64,000 nucleotides of DNA, taken from Streptomyces sedi. GTDB taxonomy: Bacteria; Actinomycetota; Actinomycetes; Streptomycetales; Streptomycetaceae. The stretch lies in NCBI RefSeq assembly GCF_006335015.1, contig NZ_VDGT01000024.1, forward strand, positions 1 through 64,000, given 5' to 3'. Below the pieces are notes generated by a model. That model was not told the origin of the DNA. It searched no databases and saw only the letters and a list, made by a program, of their open reading frames with translations. This document shows positions 1 through 6,905 of this stretch, one piece after another (position 1 is the stretch's first letter; each line of letters starts with the position of its first letter). The translations under genes were made by a program, and so were the position numbers.

Positions 1-1
1 C

Positions 2-97
2 GCCGACGGCCAGATCGTCGACGAGATGCGCGACCCCACCGCCGACCGCGTCCTGGACCGGATGCGCGGCTTCGACGGACAGGGCCGCACCTCATGA
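2..97 (+). CDS. ABC transporter ATP-binding protein, C-terminal end only
   Basis: The last 31 codons of a gene that begins outside the window. The tail (ADGQIVDEM then DPTADRVLDRM) is the end of a LolD/MacB-type ATPase, just after the H-loop region, and closely resembles the tail of the complete ATPase at 32603-33406. Its TGA overlaps the ATG of the FtsX-type permease by 4 bp, so the two are translationally coupled subunits of one transporter. Such ATPases drive substrate or lipoprotein extrusion through FtsX permeases at the cytoplasmic membrane. The substrate cannot be told from this fragment. Confidence 0.85.
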   Translation, partial: ADGQIVDEMRDPTADRVLDRMRGFDGQGRTS

Positions 98-2679
98 CCG
101 TCCTCAAGACCTCACTGCGCAGCTTCTTCGCCCACAAGTGGCGGATGCTGCTCTCCGGGATGGCGGTCGTCCTCTCGGTCGCCTTCGTCTGCGGAACGCT
201 GGTCTTCACGGCCACGATGAACAACACGTTCAACAAGCTCTTCGACGTCAGCGCGTCCAACGTGGTGATCAGCTCCGCCGACGCGGACTCGGCGGACGAG
301 TTCAGCCCGGGCGGCTCCAGCGGCAAGCCGGACACCCTGCCCGGCGCGCTGGCGGACGAGCTGGCCGGGCTGCCGGGCGTCGACGTGGCCACCGGGGTCA
401 TCACCTCGACCTCGGCGATGGCCATCGACTCGGAGAACGAGAGCGTCAGCCCCACCACGGGCGCCCCGACCATCGCGACCCACTGGTCGCCGATCGACGA
501 GCGCTCGATGACCGTCACCGAGGGCGCCCCGCCGGAGGGCCCCGACCAGGTGATGGTCGACGCCGACACGGCCGACAAGTCGGACCTGGCGGTGGGTGAC
601 CCGCTGCGGCTGCTCACCGCGTTCGGCGACTACGAGCTGACGATCAGCGGCATAGCCGGGTTCGAGACCACCAACCCGGGCGCCGCGCTGGTCTACGTGG
701 ACGGCGCCAGCGCCAGCGAGTACCTGCTCGGCGGGGCCGACGAGGTCACCAACGTCTTCGTGGACTCCGACGGCAGCGTCTCCGACGACGAGTTGAAGGA
801 GACCATCGCGGCCACGGTCGGCTCCGACACCTACAAGCTCCAGACCGCCGACGAGTACATCGAGGAGAACAGCGACGCCGTCGGGCAGGCGCTGTCGATC
901 TTCGAGTACGTGCTGCTGGGCTTCGCCGGTATCGCGCTGCTGGTCGGGATCTTCCTGATCGTCAACACCTTCTCCATGCTGGTCGCCCAGCGCACCCGCG
1001 AGATCGGCCTGATGCGCGCCATCGGGTCCAGCCGCCGCCAGATCAACCGCTCGGTCCTCATCGAGGCGCTGCTGCTCGGTGTGATCGCCTCGGTGATCGG
1101 CTTCGGCCTCGGCATAGGTCTCGCCGTCGGCCTGATGGCCGTGATGAGCGCCGTCGGCATGGAGCTGAGCACCGACGACCTGCTGATCGAGCCGTCGGTG
1201 CCGATCATCGGCATCGTGCTGGGCGTGCTGGTCACCCTGATCGCGGCCTACATACCCGCGCGTCGGGCCGGCAAGATCAGCCCGATGGCCGCCCTGCGGG
1301 ACGCCGGGATGCCGGGCGACGCCCGCGCCGGCCGCATCCGGGCCGCCCTGGGCGCGGTGATGACCGTCGCCGGTCTCGGCTTCCTGGCCCTGACGGGCTC
1401 GGTCGACAAGGCCTCCGAGGGCGCCGGCTATCTGGCGCTCGGCATCCTGCTCAGCCTGATCGGCCTGATCGTCGTCGGCCCCGCGCTGGTGAGCCTGGTG
1501 GTCAAGGGCCTGAGCGTCGTGCTGCTGCGGCCCTTCGGCCCGATCGGCCGGCTCGCCGAGCGCAACGCGCTGCGCAACCCCCGCCGCACCGGCGCCACCG
1601 CGACCGCGCTGATGATCGGCCTCTCGCTGGTGGCCGGCCTCTCCGTGGTCGGCTCCTCGATGGTGGCGTCCGCGACCGACCAGATCGACTCCTCGCTCGG
1701 CGCCGACTACGTGGTCAGCACGCAGACGATGGGGGAGATCGTTCCCAACGTGGTCGAGGCGGTCTCCCCGGACCAGATCTCCGAGCTGGACCACGTCAGC
1801 GAGTACCGGCTCGTCGAGTCCGACGTGACCACGGCCTCCGGCGACGAGTTCGAGGTGATCGCCGGGGCGGTGCCCGAGAGCTTCGCCCAGGACATCGAGA
1901 TGGAGGTCGTCGAGGGCGACATGGCGTCGGCCTACGCCCCCGGCGGGATCTCCGTCAGCGAGAGCGACGCCGAGGACCACGGGCTCGCCATCGGTGACGA
2001 GGTCACGGTCGCCTTCCAGGTCGGCGGCGAGGTCTCCCTCACCGTCCAGGCCATCGTGGCCGACGGCAGCGGGATGTTCACCGGCACCTGGCTCTTCAAC
2101 GAGCAGGCGTTCCTGGACAACGCTGGGGAGCAGCTGCTTCCCAGCGCCCTCTACATCGGCGCGGCCGACGGCCAGGAGGAGGCCGCCCGCGACGCCCTGG
2201 AGGCGGCCGTCCAGCCGTACCCGCAGATGGAGGTCCGCGACCAGGCCGAGTTCAAGGAGATGATCGAGGGCCAGGTCAGCCAGATGCTGAACATGGTCTA
2301 CGGCCTGCTGGCGCTGGCGATCATCGTCGCGGTGCTCGGCGTGATCAACACGCTGGCCCTGTCGGTCGTCGAGCGGACCAGGGAGATCGGTCTGATGCGC
2401 GCCATCGGCCTCTCCCGGGTGCAGCTGCGCCGCATGATCCGGCTGGAGTCGGTGGTGATCGCCCTCTTCGGTGCGCTACTCGGCCTCGGCCTCGGCATGG
2501 CGTGGGGCACCGCGGGCCAGCAGCTGCTGGCCCTGGAGGGGATGCCGATCCTGGAGATCCCCTGGGGCACCATCATCGCGGTCTTCCTCGGCTCCGCCGT
2601 GGTCGGGCTGCTGGCGGCGCTGATGCCCGCCTTCCGCGCCGGCCGGATGAACGTGCTGAACGCGATCGCGACGGACTGA
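94..2679 (+). CDS. FtsX-family ABC transporter permease, two-domain type
   Basis: An 861-residue membrane protein with a duplicated FtsX/MacB layout. A first membrane segment (about 16-38) is followed by a large extracytoplasmic domain, three helices at about 266-296, 322-350 and 370-390, a central pair of helices, a second extracytoplasmic domain, and a final three-helix core at about 735-855. Both cores carry the coupling motif RTREIGLMRAIG that contacts the ATPase, and end in PARRAGKISPMAALR or PAFRAGRMNVLNAI. Long two-core permeases of this kind work with the ATPase encoded just upstream (4-bp overlap). Function is known only at family level: ATP-driven export or mechanotransmission, substrate unknown. 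A short hairpin follows the stop. Confidence 0.9.
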   Translation: MTVLKTSLRSFFAHKWRMLLSGMAVVLSVAFVCGTLVFTATMNNTFNKLFDVSASNVVISSADADSADEFSPGGSSGKPDTLPGALADELAGLPGVDVATGVITSTSAMAIDSENESVSPTTGAPTIATHWSPIDERSMTVTEGAPPEGPDQVMVDADTADKSDLAVGDPLRLLTAFGDYELTISGIAGFETTNPGAALVYVDGASASEYLLGGADEVTNVFVDSDGSVSDDELKETIAATVGSDTYKLQTADEYIEENSDAVGQALSIFEYVLLGFAGIALLVGIFLIVNTFSMLVAQRTREIGLMRAIGSSRRQINRSVLIEALLLGVIASVIGFGLGIGLAVGLMAVMSAVGMELSTDDLLIEPSVPIIGIVLGVLVTLIAAYIPARRAGKISPMAALRDAGMPGDARAGRIRAALGAVMTVAGLGFLALTGSVDKASEGAGYLALGILLSLIGLIVVGPALVSLVVKGLSVVLLRPFGPIGRLAERNALRNPRRTGATATALMIGLSLVAGLSVVGSSMVASATDQIDSSLGADYVVSTQTMGEIVPNVVEAVSPDQISELDHVSEYRLVESDVTTASGDEFEVIAGAVPESFAQDIEMEVVEGDMASAYAPGGISVSESDAEDHGLAIGDEVTVAFQVGGEVSLTVQAIVADGSGMFTGTWLFNEQAFLDNAGEQLLPSALYIGAADGQEEAARDALEAAVQPYPQMEVRDQAEFKEMIEGQVSQMLNMVYGLLALAIIVAVLGVINTLALSVVERTREIGLMRAIGLSRVQLRRMIRLESVVIALFGALLGLGLGMAWGTAGQQLLALEGMPILEIPWGTIIAVFLGSAVVGLLAALMPAFRAGRMNVLNAIATD

Positions 2680-2683
2680 GTCC

Positions 2684-2701
2684 GGGCGAGTCCGCTCGCC
2701 C
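2684..2701 (+). terminator. hairpin after the FtsX-type permease
   Basis: A perfect 7-bp GC stem with a 4-nt loop begins 5 nt after the stop codon. There is no U-tract, as is usual in high-GC actinobacteria. Confidence 0.5.
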
Positions 2702-2788
2702 ACGCGCTCCAGGCGGGGCCGCGCTTCGTGTCTTGTCTCACGGGCAACGAGCTTGCCTAGGGGGCAACGCTCGTGGCTCAATCGGACC

Positions 2789-3463
2789 GTGGCACCCACG
2801 ACTTCCATCGAGCACCCCGGCGTCGGAGCGCGGCTGCGTGAGCTGCGCCGGCTCTCCGGGCTGACCCTGGAGGGGGCGGCGCGCCGCGCCGAACTGTCGA
2901 CCGCGCATCTCTCCCGGCTGGAGACCGGCCAACGCCAGCCGTCGCTGCCCGCGCTGCTCAGCCTCGCCCGTGTCTACGGCACGACGGTCTCCGGTCTGCT
3001 CGGCGAGACCCCCGCCCCCACGGACGTGGTGGTCAGGGCCGACGAGGCGCCGGCCAGGGAGGCCGGCGGCTGGCGTTACCGCTCGGTCGGCGGCTCCGGG
3101 CGGGCCATGCAGGCGCTGCGGGTGCACGTTCCGCCCGGCACGGGCCAGGGCGAACTGGTGCGGGTCCACCCGGGGGAGGAGTGGCTGCACGTGCTGACCG
3201 GCCGGCTGCGGCTCTTCCTCGGCGAGTCCGAGCACCGGCTCGCGGAGGGGGACAGCGCGCACTTCGACTCGTTGACCCCGCACCGGATCAGCGCCGTGTC
3301 GCCGGGCGGCGCGGAGCTGCTGTTCGTCCACACGTTGTTGCGGAGTGCGGACACCATGATCTGCCTGGGCGCGGAGGCGCGCCCAGGCGGTACCGGCGGT
3401 ACCGGCGGTACCGGCGGTATCAGCGACTCAGGGAAGGAACGTCGCCATGTCGAAGATGCGTAG
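2789..3463 (+). CDS. XRE-family regulator with C-terminal cupin domain
   Basis: A 224-residue soluble regulator. Residues about 8-65 form a Cro/C1 helix-turn-helix (RLRELRRLSGLTLEGAARRA, then STAHLSRLETGQRQPSL). Residues about 105-190 form a small beta-barrel cupin (HPGEEWLHVLTGRLRLFLG, then LAEGDSAHFDSLTPHRI), which in this family binds a small ligand or metal. I chose the GTG at 2789 because family members start just before the HTH; an in-frame TTG at 2753 adds 12 residues. The last residues are encoded by a 9-bp tandem repeat (Gly-Gly-Thr units) and the end overlaps the downstream small membrane gene, which is probably its co-transcribed partner. Confidence 0.85.
   Translation: MAPTTSIEHPGVGARLRELRRLSGLTLEGAARRAELSTAHLSRLETGQRQPSLPALLSLARVYGTTVSGLLGETPAPTDVVVRADEAPAREAGGWRYRSVGGSGRAMQALRVHVPPGTGQGELVRVHPGEEWLHVLTGRLRLFLGESEHRLAEGDSAHFDSLTPHRISAVSPGGAELLFVHTLLRSADTMICLGAEARPGGTGGTGGTGGISDSGKERRHVEDA
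3386..3419 (+). repeat. 9-bp tandem repeat inside the XRE-cupin gene
   Basis: Nearly four copies of GGCGGTACC lie in frame and encode Gly-Gly-Thr units near the C-terminus of the regulator. Each unit contains a KpnI-like GGTACC palindrome. The repeat could vary in length by slippage without shifting the frame. Confidence 0.8.
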
Positions 3464-3566
3464 GGAGACGATCCCGAGGGGGCTCTGGATCAGGGTGCTG
3501 CTCTACGGCCTGGTGGGTCACCTCTTCGCGGCCTTCCTGATCTTCCTCTTCTCCGTCGGCAAGTAG
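3447..3566 (+). CDS. 39-residue single-pass membrane protein (DUF6126-like)
   Basis: A 40-codon gene starting with ATG after AAGGAA (spacing 7-8) and overlapping the end of the XRE-cupin gene by 17 bp in another frame. The product has a basic N-terminus (MSKMRRETIPRGLWIR) followed by one hydrophobic helix of about 20 residues and ends in SVGK, so it should be inserted in the membrane with the basic end inside. It matches my recollection of a small actinobacterial family annotated DUF6126, found next to XRE regulators. No function is known. The coupling suggests that the regulator and the peptide act together, for example in membrane-stress sensing. Confidence 0.8.
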   Translation: MSKMRRETIPRGLWIRVLLYGLVGHLFAAFLIFLFSVGK

Positions 3567-3588
3567 CGCCTCCGGCGGGGGTGCTGGC

Positions 3589-3946
3589 GACTACCGGCCT
3601 GGCCGGTCTGGGTGGGTTGTCGTCTGCGGCCCGGTGTGTGGTTGCTCGCGCAGTTCCCCGCGCCCCTGGGGTGGGTGGGCGTGGTCGGTCAGGTGCGGGT
3701 TCACGTGCGGTAGGTGGCGGCCTGTTTGGGGGCGCGGGGAACGGCGCGGTGCATTCGTGGCGGGGGTTGGTCGACTACTGACCTTGCCGGTCTGGGTGGG
3801 TTGTCGTCTGCGGCCCGGTGTGTGGTTGCTCGCGCAGTTCCCCGCGCCCCTGGGGTGGGTGGGCGTGGTCGGTCAGGTGCGGGTTTACGCGCGGTAGGTG
3901 GCGGCCTGTTTGGGGGCGCGGTGCATTCGTGGCGGGGGTCAGTCGA
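3589..3946. repeat. tandemly duplicated 184-bp intergenic repeat
   Basis: Unit 1 covers 3589-3772 and unit 2 covers 3773-3946, nearly identical at an offset of 184 bp. Unit 2 lacks 12 bp (around 3735-3746 of unit 1) that lie between two short direct repeats (GGCGCGG), as expected from replication slippage. Each unit holds a 27-bp string (3641-3667 and 3825-3851) that recurs inverted at 14014-14040. No credible gene is present in 3567-3974; the ORFs crossing it are compositional. The elements resemble the GC-rich intergenic repeats scattered through Streptomyces chromosomes. Confidence 0.85.
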
Positions 3947-3974
3947 CCCCGGTGCGCGCCGGCAAGGCGGGTTG

Positions 3975-4649
3975 TCAGGCGGGGTCCGCGACGCGCGGCT
4001 GGCGGCGGCAGGCGCGGGCCGAGGGGGCCACCCCGGCGTGGCAGGCCGCCGAGGCCACCCCGGCCAGCGCGACCAGCGGCCAGTGCGTGGCCAGCGCCGC
4101 CGCCACCGTCAACGCGAGCGCCGAGCCGGCCATCGCGCCGCTCGCCGCTGTGCCCAACCAGCCCACCGCGTCGGGCAGTCGGCGCGGGACGGAGAGCCAG
4201 CGGCTGGCCCGCCCCGTCACGGCCAGCGCCAGCAGCGCGCCCAGCGCGGCGACGCCCGCCACCCCGGCCAGCCCGGCGGCCAGCGCCTGGGCCGACTGCG
4301 GCAGCCAGCCGTCCCGCGCGGTCTCGGCCTGCCCCAGGAGATACCAGCAGGCCAGCGGCAACGGCGCGGTCGACGCCACCACACCCGCGGTGTGCCGCAC
4401 CTGCGCGAGGGTCAACTCCCGCTGGCAGGAGGCCGCGACCTCCTCGGGCGTGCCGAACTCCGCCTCGGCCCGCCGCGCGGCGCCCGCCTCGTCGAAGCCG
4501 GCGGCGCGCCATGCGCGCACCGTGTCGGCGAAGCCGTCGGCGACCTCCTCGACCAGCCGCGCCCTGGCCCGCGCCGGCCCCCGCAGCAGCCGGGCGAACC
4601 GGTCGCGGTAGGCGACGACGGCGTCGCCGGCACCGTCGTCCCCGCTCAT
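3975..4649 (-). CDS. membrane protein with permease-prefix/HAAS-like N-terminus, PadR partner
   Basis: A 224-residue protein. The first about 85 residues are a soluble helical domain (YRDRFARLLRGPARARARLV, then FGTPEEVAASCQREL) like the prefix domains often encoded beside PadR regulators. The rest is hydrophobic with about four membrane helices. Its start overlaps the stop of the PadR gene by 4 bp, so the two form one transcript. Membrane proteins in this arrangement are usually under PadR control and may act as the sensor or effector. A specific function cannot be assigned. Confidence 0.75.
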   Translation of the reverse strand: MSGDDGAGDAVVAYRDRFARLLRGPARARARLVEEVADGFADTVRAWRAAGFDEAGAARRAEAEFGTPEEVAASCQRELTLAQVRHTAGVVASTAPLPLACWYLLGQAETARDGWLPQSAQALAAGLAGVAGVAALGALLALAVTGRASRWLSVPRRLPDAVGWLGTAASGAMAGSALALTVAAALATHWPLVALAGVASAACHAGVAPSARACRRQPRVADPA

Positions 4650-4981
4650 GTCGCGCTCCCGGGCGCCGGGTCGAGGACCGCGCCGATCGCGGAGGTGAAC
4701 GCGCGCCAGTCCGCGCGCCGCTCCGCCAGGCCCGCGCGCCCGGAGTCGGTCAACCGGTAGCTGCGGCGGCGCCGTTCACCCGTCGACTCCCAGTCGCTGG
4801 CGAGCAGCCCCTGCCGCTCCAGCCGGTTGAGCGCCGGATAGATCGTGCCGGTGCGCAGGTCCAACGCGCCGCCGCTGCGCCGCTGCACGGCGGTGATGAT
4901 CGCGTAGCCGTGCAGCGGGCCCTCTTCCAGGACGGCGAGCAGCAGCCCGTCGAGATGTCCGCGTACCGCGTCTGCCTTCAT
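4646..4981 (-). CDS. PadR-family transcriptional regulator
   Basis: A 111-residue winged-helix repressor with the typical PadR signature: LDGLLLAVLEEGPLHGYAI at the N-terminus, GTIYPALNRLERQGLL as recognition helix and turn, then the wing (RRRSYRLTDSGRAGLAER). The C-terminal dimerisation helix is short, placing it in the PadR-s2 group. It is divergent from the DUF2269-like membrane gene and co-transcribed with the membrane partner at 3975-4649. Two palindromes in the intergenic region are candidate operators, so autorepression is likely. Confidence 0.88.
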   Translation of the reverse strand: MKADAVRGHLDGLLLAVLEEGPLHGYAIITAVQRRSGGALDLRTGTIYPALNRLERQGLLASDWESTGERRRRSYRLTDSGRAGLAERRADWRAFTSAIGAVLDPAPGSAT

Positions 4982-4983
4982 GG

Positions 4984-5034
4984 GTAGGCAGCCTACCTAA
5001 GCATCCGATTGGCGTGCTACATATTGGCTGCCAA
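4984..5034. promoter_or_regulatory. candidate PadR operators in the divergent promoter region
   Basis: Two perfect odd-length palindromes sit between the PadR start and the divergent gene: GTAGGCAGCCTAC at 4984-4996, directly against the PadR start codon, and TTGGCTGCCAA at 5024-5034. Their positions fit autoregulation of padR and control of the divergent membrane gene. Assignment to PadR is inference from position. Confidence 0.5.
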
Positions 5035-5064
5035 CGTATAACCGAGACCGCACTGGAGTCCCCG

Positions 5065-5544
5065 GTGGCCAAGCTGCTGCTGTCCCTGCACGTTCTGGCG
5101 GCGATCCTGACGGTCGGCCCGATCACCGTCGCCGCCTCGCTCTTCCCCCGCTACGCCCGCCAGGCCGCCGCGCCGGACGGGGGCGGAGCGCCGTCCGCCC
5201 GTTCCCTCGCCGTCGCGGGGGTGCTGCACCGGATATGCCGCGGCTATGCCGCCGTGGGAATCGCCGTGCCCGTCTTCGGGCTGGCCACCGGCGCCCAGTT
5301 GGGCATCCTCACCGACGCGTGGCTGGTGGCGTCGATGGTGCTGACGGCGCTCGCCGCCGCGCTCCTGGTGCTGGTGATCCTGCCGCGCCAGGAGGATCTG
5401 CTCCCCGAGGGCGACGGGCCCGCCGAGCCCCGCGCCCGCGCGCTCGCGGCCCGACTGGCCATGACTACCGGGGTGTTCAACCTGCTGTGGGCGGTCGTCG
5501 TCGTGTTGATGATCGTGCGCCCCGGCTCGACGACCAGCGCCTGA
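5065..5544 (+). CDS. DUF2269-like integral membrane protein
   Basis: A 159-residue protein with four predicted membrane helices: LLLSLHVLAAILTVGPITVA, YAAVGIAVPVFGLATGAQLG, LVASMVLTALAAALLVLVIL and a last one near the C-terminus. The start is GTG 5065, preceded by GGAG at good spacing; a longer frame from 5014 would run into the operator region and is unlikely. The conserved first-helix His and overall layout resemble DUF2269 proteins, whose role is unknown. Divergent transcription from padR suggests it is a PadR target. Confidence 0.75.
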   Translation: MAKLLLSLHVLAAILTVGPITVAASLFPRYARQAAAPDGGGAPSARSLAVAGVLHRICRGYAAVGIAVPVFGLATGAQLGILTDAWLVASMVLTALAAALLVLVILPRQEDLLPEGDGPAEPRARALAARLAMTTGVFNLLWAVVVVLMIVRPGSTTSA

Positions 5545-5553
5545 GCCCCCGCC

Positions 5554-5575
5554 CCGGCCCGCGCCGGCGGGCCGG
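5554..5575. terminator. bidirectional hairpin between convergent genes
   Basis: A perfect 9-bp GC stem with a 4-nt loop between the stops of the DUF2269-like gene (+) and the LacI regulator gene (-). It can serve both. Confidence 0.55.
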
Positions 5576-5605
5576 AGGGCCCGCGCGCCCGAGTCGCCCC
5601 GCGGC

Positions 5606-6697
5606 TCAGGCTCCGCGCGCCGCCGGGCCGGTGGACTCCCGGACGAGAAGGCCGGGGGGTCGGACCGCGGTGGGTTCCACCGGCTCGCTGCGGCCGGAGT
5701 CCAGCAGCCCGAACATCGCGGTCGCCGCCGCCCGGCCGAGCTGGACGAGGTCCTGGCCGATGGTGGTCAGCCGGGGGTAGACCAACTCGCCGACCGGCAG
5801 GTCGTCGTAGCCGATCACCGACAGGTCGCGCGGCACGTCGAAGCCCAGCCGCCGGGCGGCGCTCATGCCGGCCACCGCCATCGTGTCGTTGGCGAAGAGC
5901 ACGGCCGTCGGCCGCCGGTCCGGCTCGGCGAGCAGTCGGCGCACCGCCTTCACGGCCGCGTCCGCCGTGAACTCGGAGATCACGATCCGCGTCGGCCGCA
6001 GCCCCCGTTCGCCCAGGGCGGCCTCGAAGACGCGGCGGCGGAAGACCGTGTGCACCCGGTCCTCGGGGCCGGAGACATAGGCGATGTGCCGGTGGCCCAG
6101 CTCGGCGAGGTGGTGGACGGCCTCCCTGATGCCCGCGTCCTGCTCGCCGCCGGCGCGGACCGAGACGATCGGGTCCTCCCGCCAGGGCGTGCCCACCAGC
6201 ACGGCGGGCAGCCGCAGTTGGCGCAGCAGCTCGAACCGGCTGTCGCCGATGCGGCTCTCGGTGAGGATCACGCCGTCCACCCGCCGTTCCTCGGCCAGCC
6301 GCCGGTAGGCGCGCTCCTCGGCGCCCGGCTCCTCGCCGACGATGTGCAGCAGCAACCCGTAGTCGGCGGGGGCGAGTTCGGCCTCTATCCCGGAGATCAG
6401 CACGGAGAAGTGCGGGTCGGCGGCGAGCACGTCGGCCGAGCGGCCGGCGACCATCCCGATCGCGCGGGTGCGCGCGCCGCGCAGCGCCACCGCCGTCGCC
6501 GAGGGCGACCAGCGCAGCTTCTCCGCCGCGTCCCAGACCCGCTGGCGGGTGGGCGGGGAGATCCCGGGGCGGTTGTTGACCACCTTGGAGACGGCGGAGA
6601 CCGAGACCCCGGCCAGCGCCGCCACGTCGGCGATCGTCGGCTTGTCGGTCCGGCTTCCGCGTCGGGTGCGGGGGGAGGTGCTCTGCTGAGTGGCCAC
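5606..6697 (-). CDS. LacI-family transcriptional regulator
   Basis: A 363-residue repressor. The N-terminal HTH (TIADVAALAGVSVSAVSKVV) is followed by the hinge helix (PPTRQRVWDAAEKLRW) and a periplasmic-binding-protein-like sugar domain up to the C-terminus, which ends in the usual LLVRESTG. Start GTG 6697 has AGGACGG about 8 nt upstream; an earlier in-frame start at 6733 lacks this. It is divergent from the glycosidase and mannonate dehydratase genes, which it most probably represses until a sugar or uronate ligand binds. Two LacI-like palindromes lie in the shared promoter region. Confidence 0.9.
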   Translation of the reverse strand: MATQQSTSPRTRRGSRTDKPTIADVAALAGVSVSAVSKVVNNRPGISPPTRQRVWDAAEKLRWSPSATAVALRGARTRAIGMVAGRSADVLAADPHFSVLISGIEAELAPADYGLLLHIVGEEPGAEERAYRRLAEERRVDGVILTESRIGDSRFELLRQLRLPAVLVGTPWREDPIVSVRAGGEQDAGIREAVHHLAELGHRHIAYVSGPEDRVHTVFRRRVFEAALGERGLRPTRIVISEFTADAAVKAVRRLLAEPDRRPTAVLFANDTMAVAGMSAARRLGFDVPRDLSVIGYDDLPVGELVYPRLTTIGQDLVQLGRAAATAMFGLLDSGRSEPVEPTAVRPPGLLVRESTGPAARGA

Positions 6698-6770
6698 GCG
6701 TCGTCCGTCCTGTGCGGTTCTCGCGCGTCGCACGCCCGGAGCGGGTGGACGGGGGATCGGTGACGCGCCG

Positions 6771-6867
6771 CGAGAAAACGTTGTCGAGCGGGGAGTTGGA
6801 CCGGCATCGTAGCCCGTTGTCCCGATGGGCTCAATCTCTCGACAGCCGCCGGGTAAAACGATATACC
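6771..6867. promoter_or_regulatory. two LacI-type operator candidates
   Basis: The lacI-glycosidase intergenic region holds two imperfect palindromes with the central CG typical of LacI-family sites: 6771-6788 (core AAAACGTT) and 6852-6867 (GGTAAAACGATATACC). The first lies near the lacI promoter and the second about 40 bp before the glycosidase start, a layout suited to repression of both directions. Confidence 0.55.
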
Positions 6868-6905
6868 GAGGGGGTCAGGCTGCCGACCACGAGGGACTCA
6901 CAGGC

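Noticed and set aside
112..1980. Long minus-strand ORF (622 codons) opposite the FtsX permease
   Set aside because: Arg/Gly/Asp/His-biased translation without domains, produced by third-position GC of the real gene on the other strand. The same applies to the long opposite-strand frames over Mfd, the glycosidase, ManD and the SARP gene.
3581..4987. Plus-strand ORFs of 66-389 codons running through the 3.6-kb repeats and over the PadR region
   Set aside because: Their sequence is Arg/Pro-rich, they cross a tandem non-coding duplication, and they oppose well-supported minus-strand genes.
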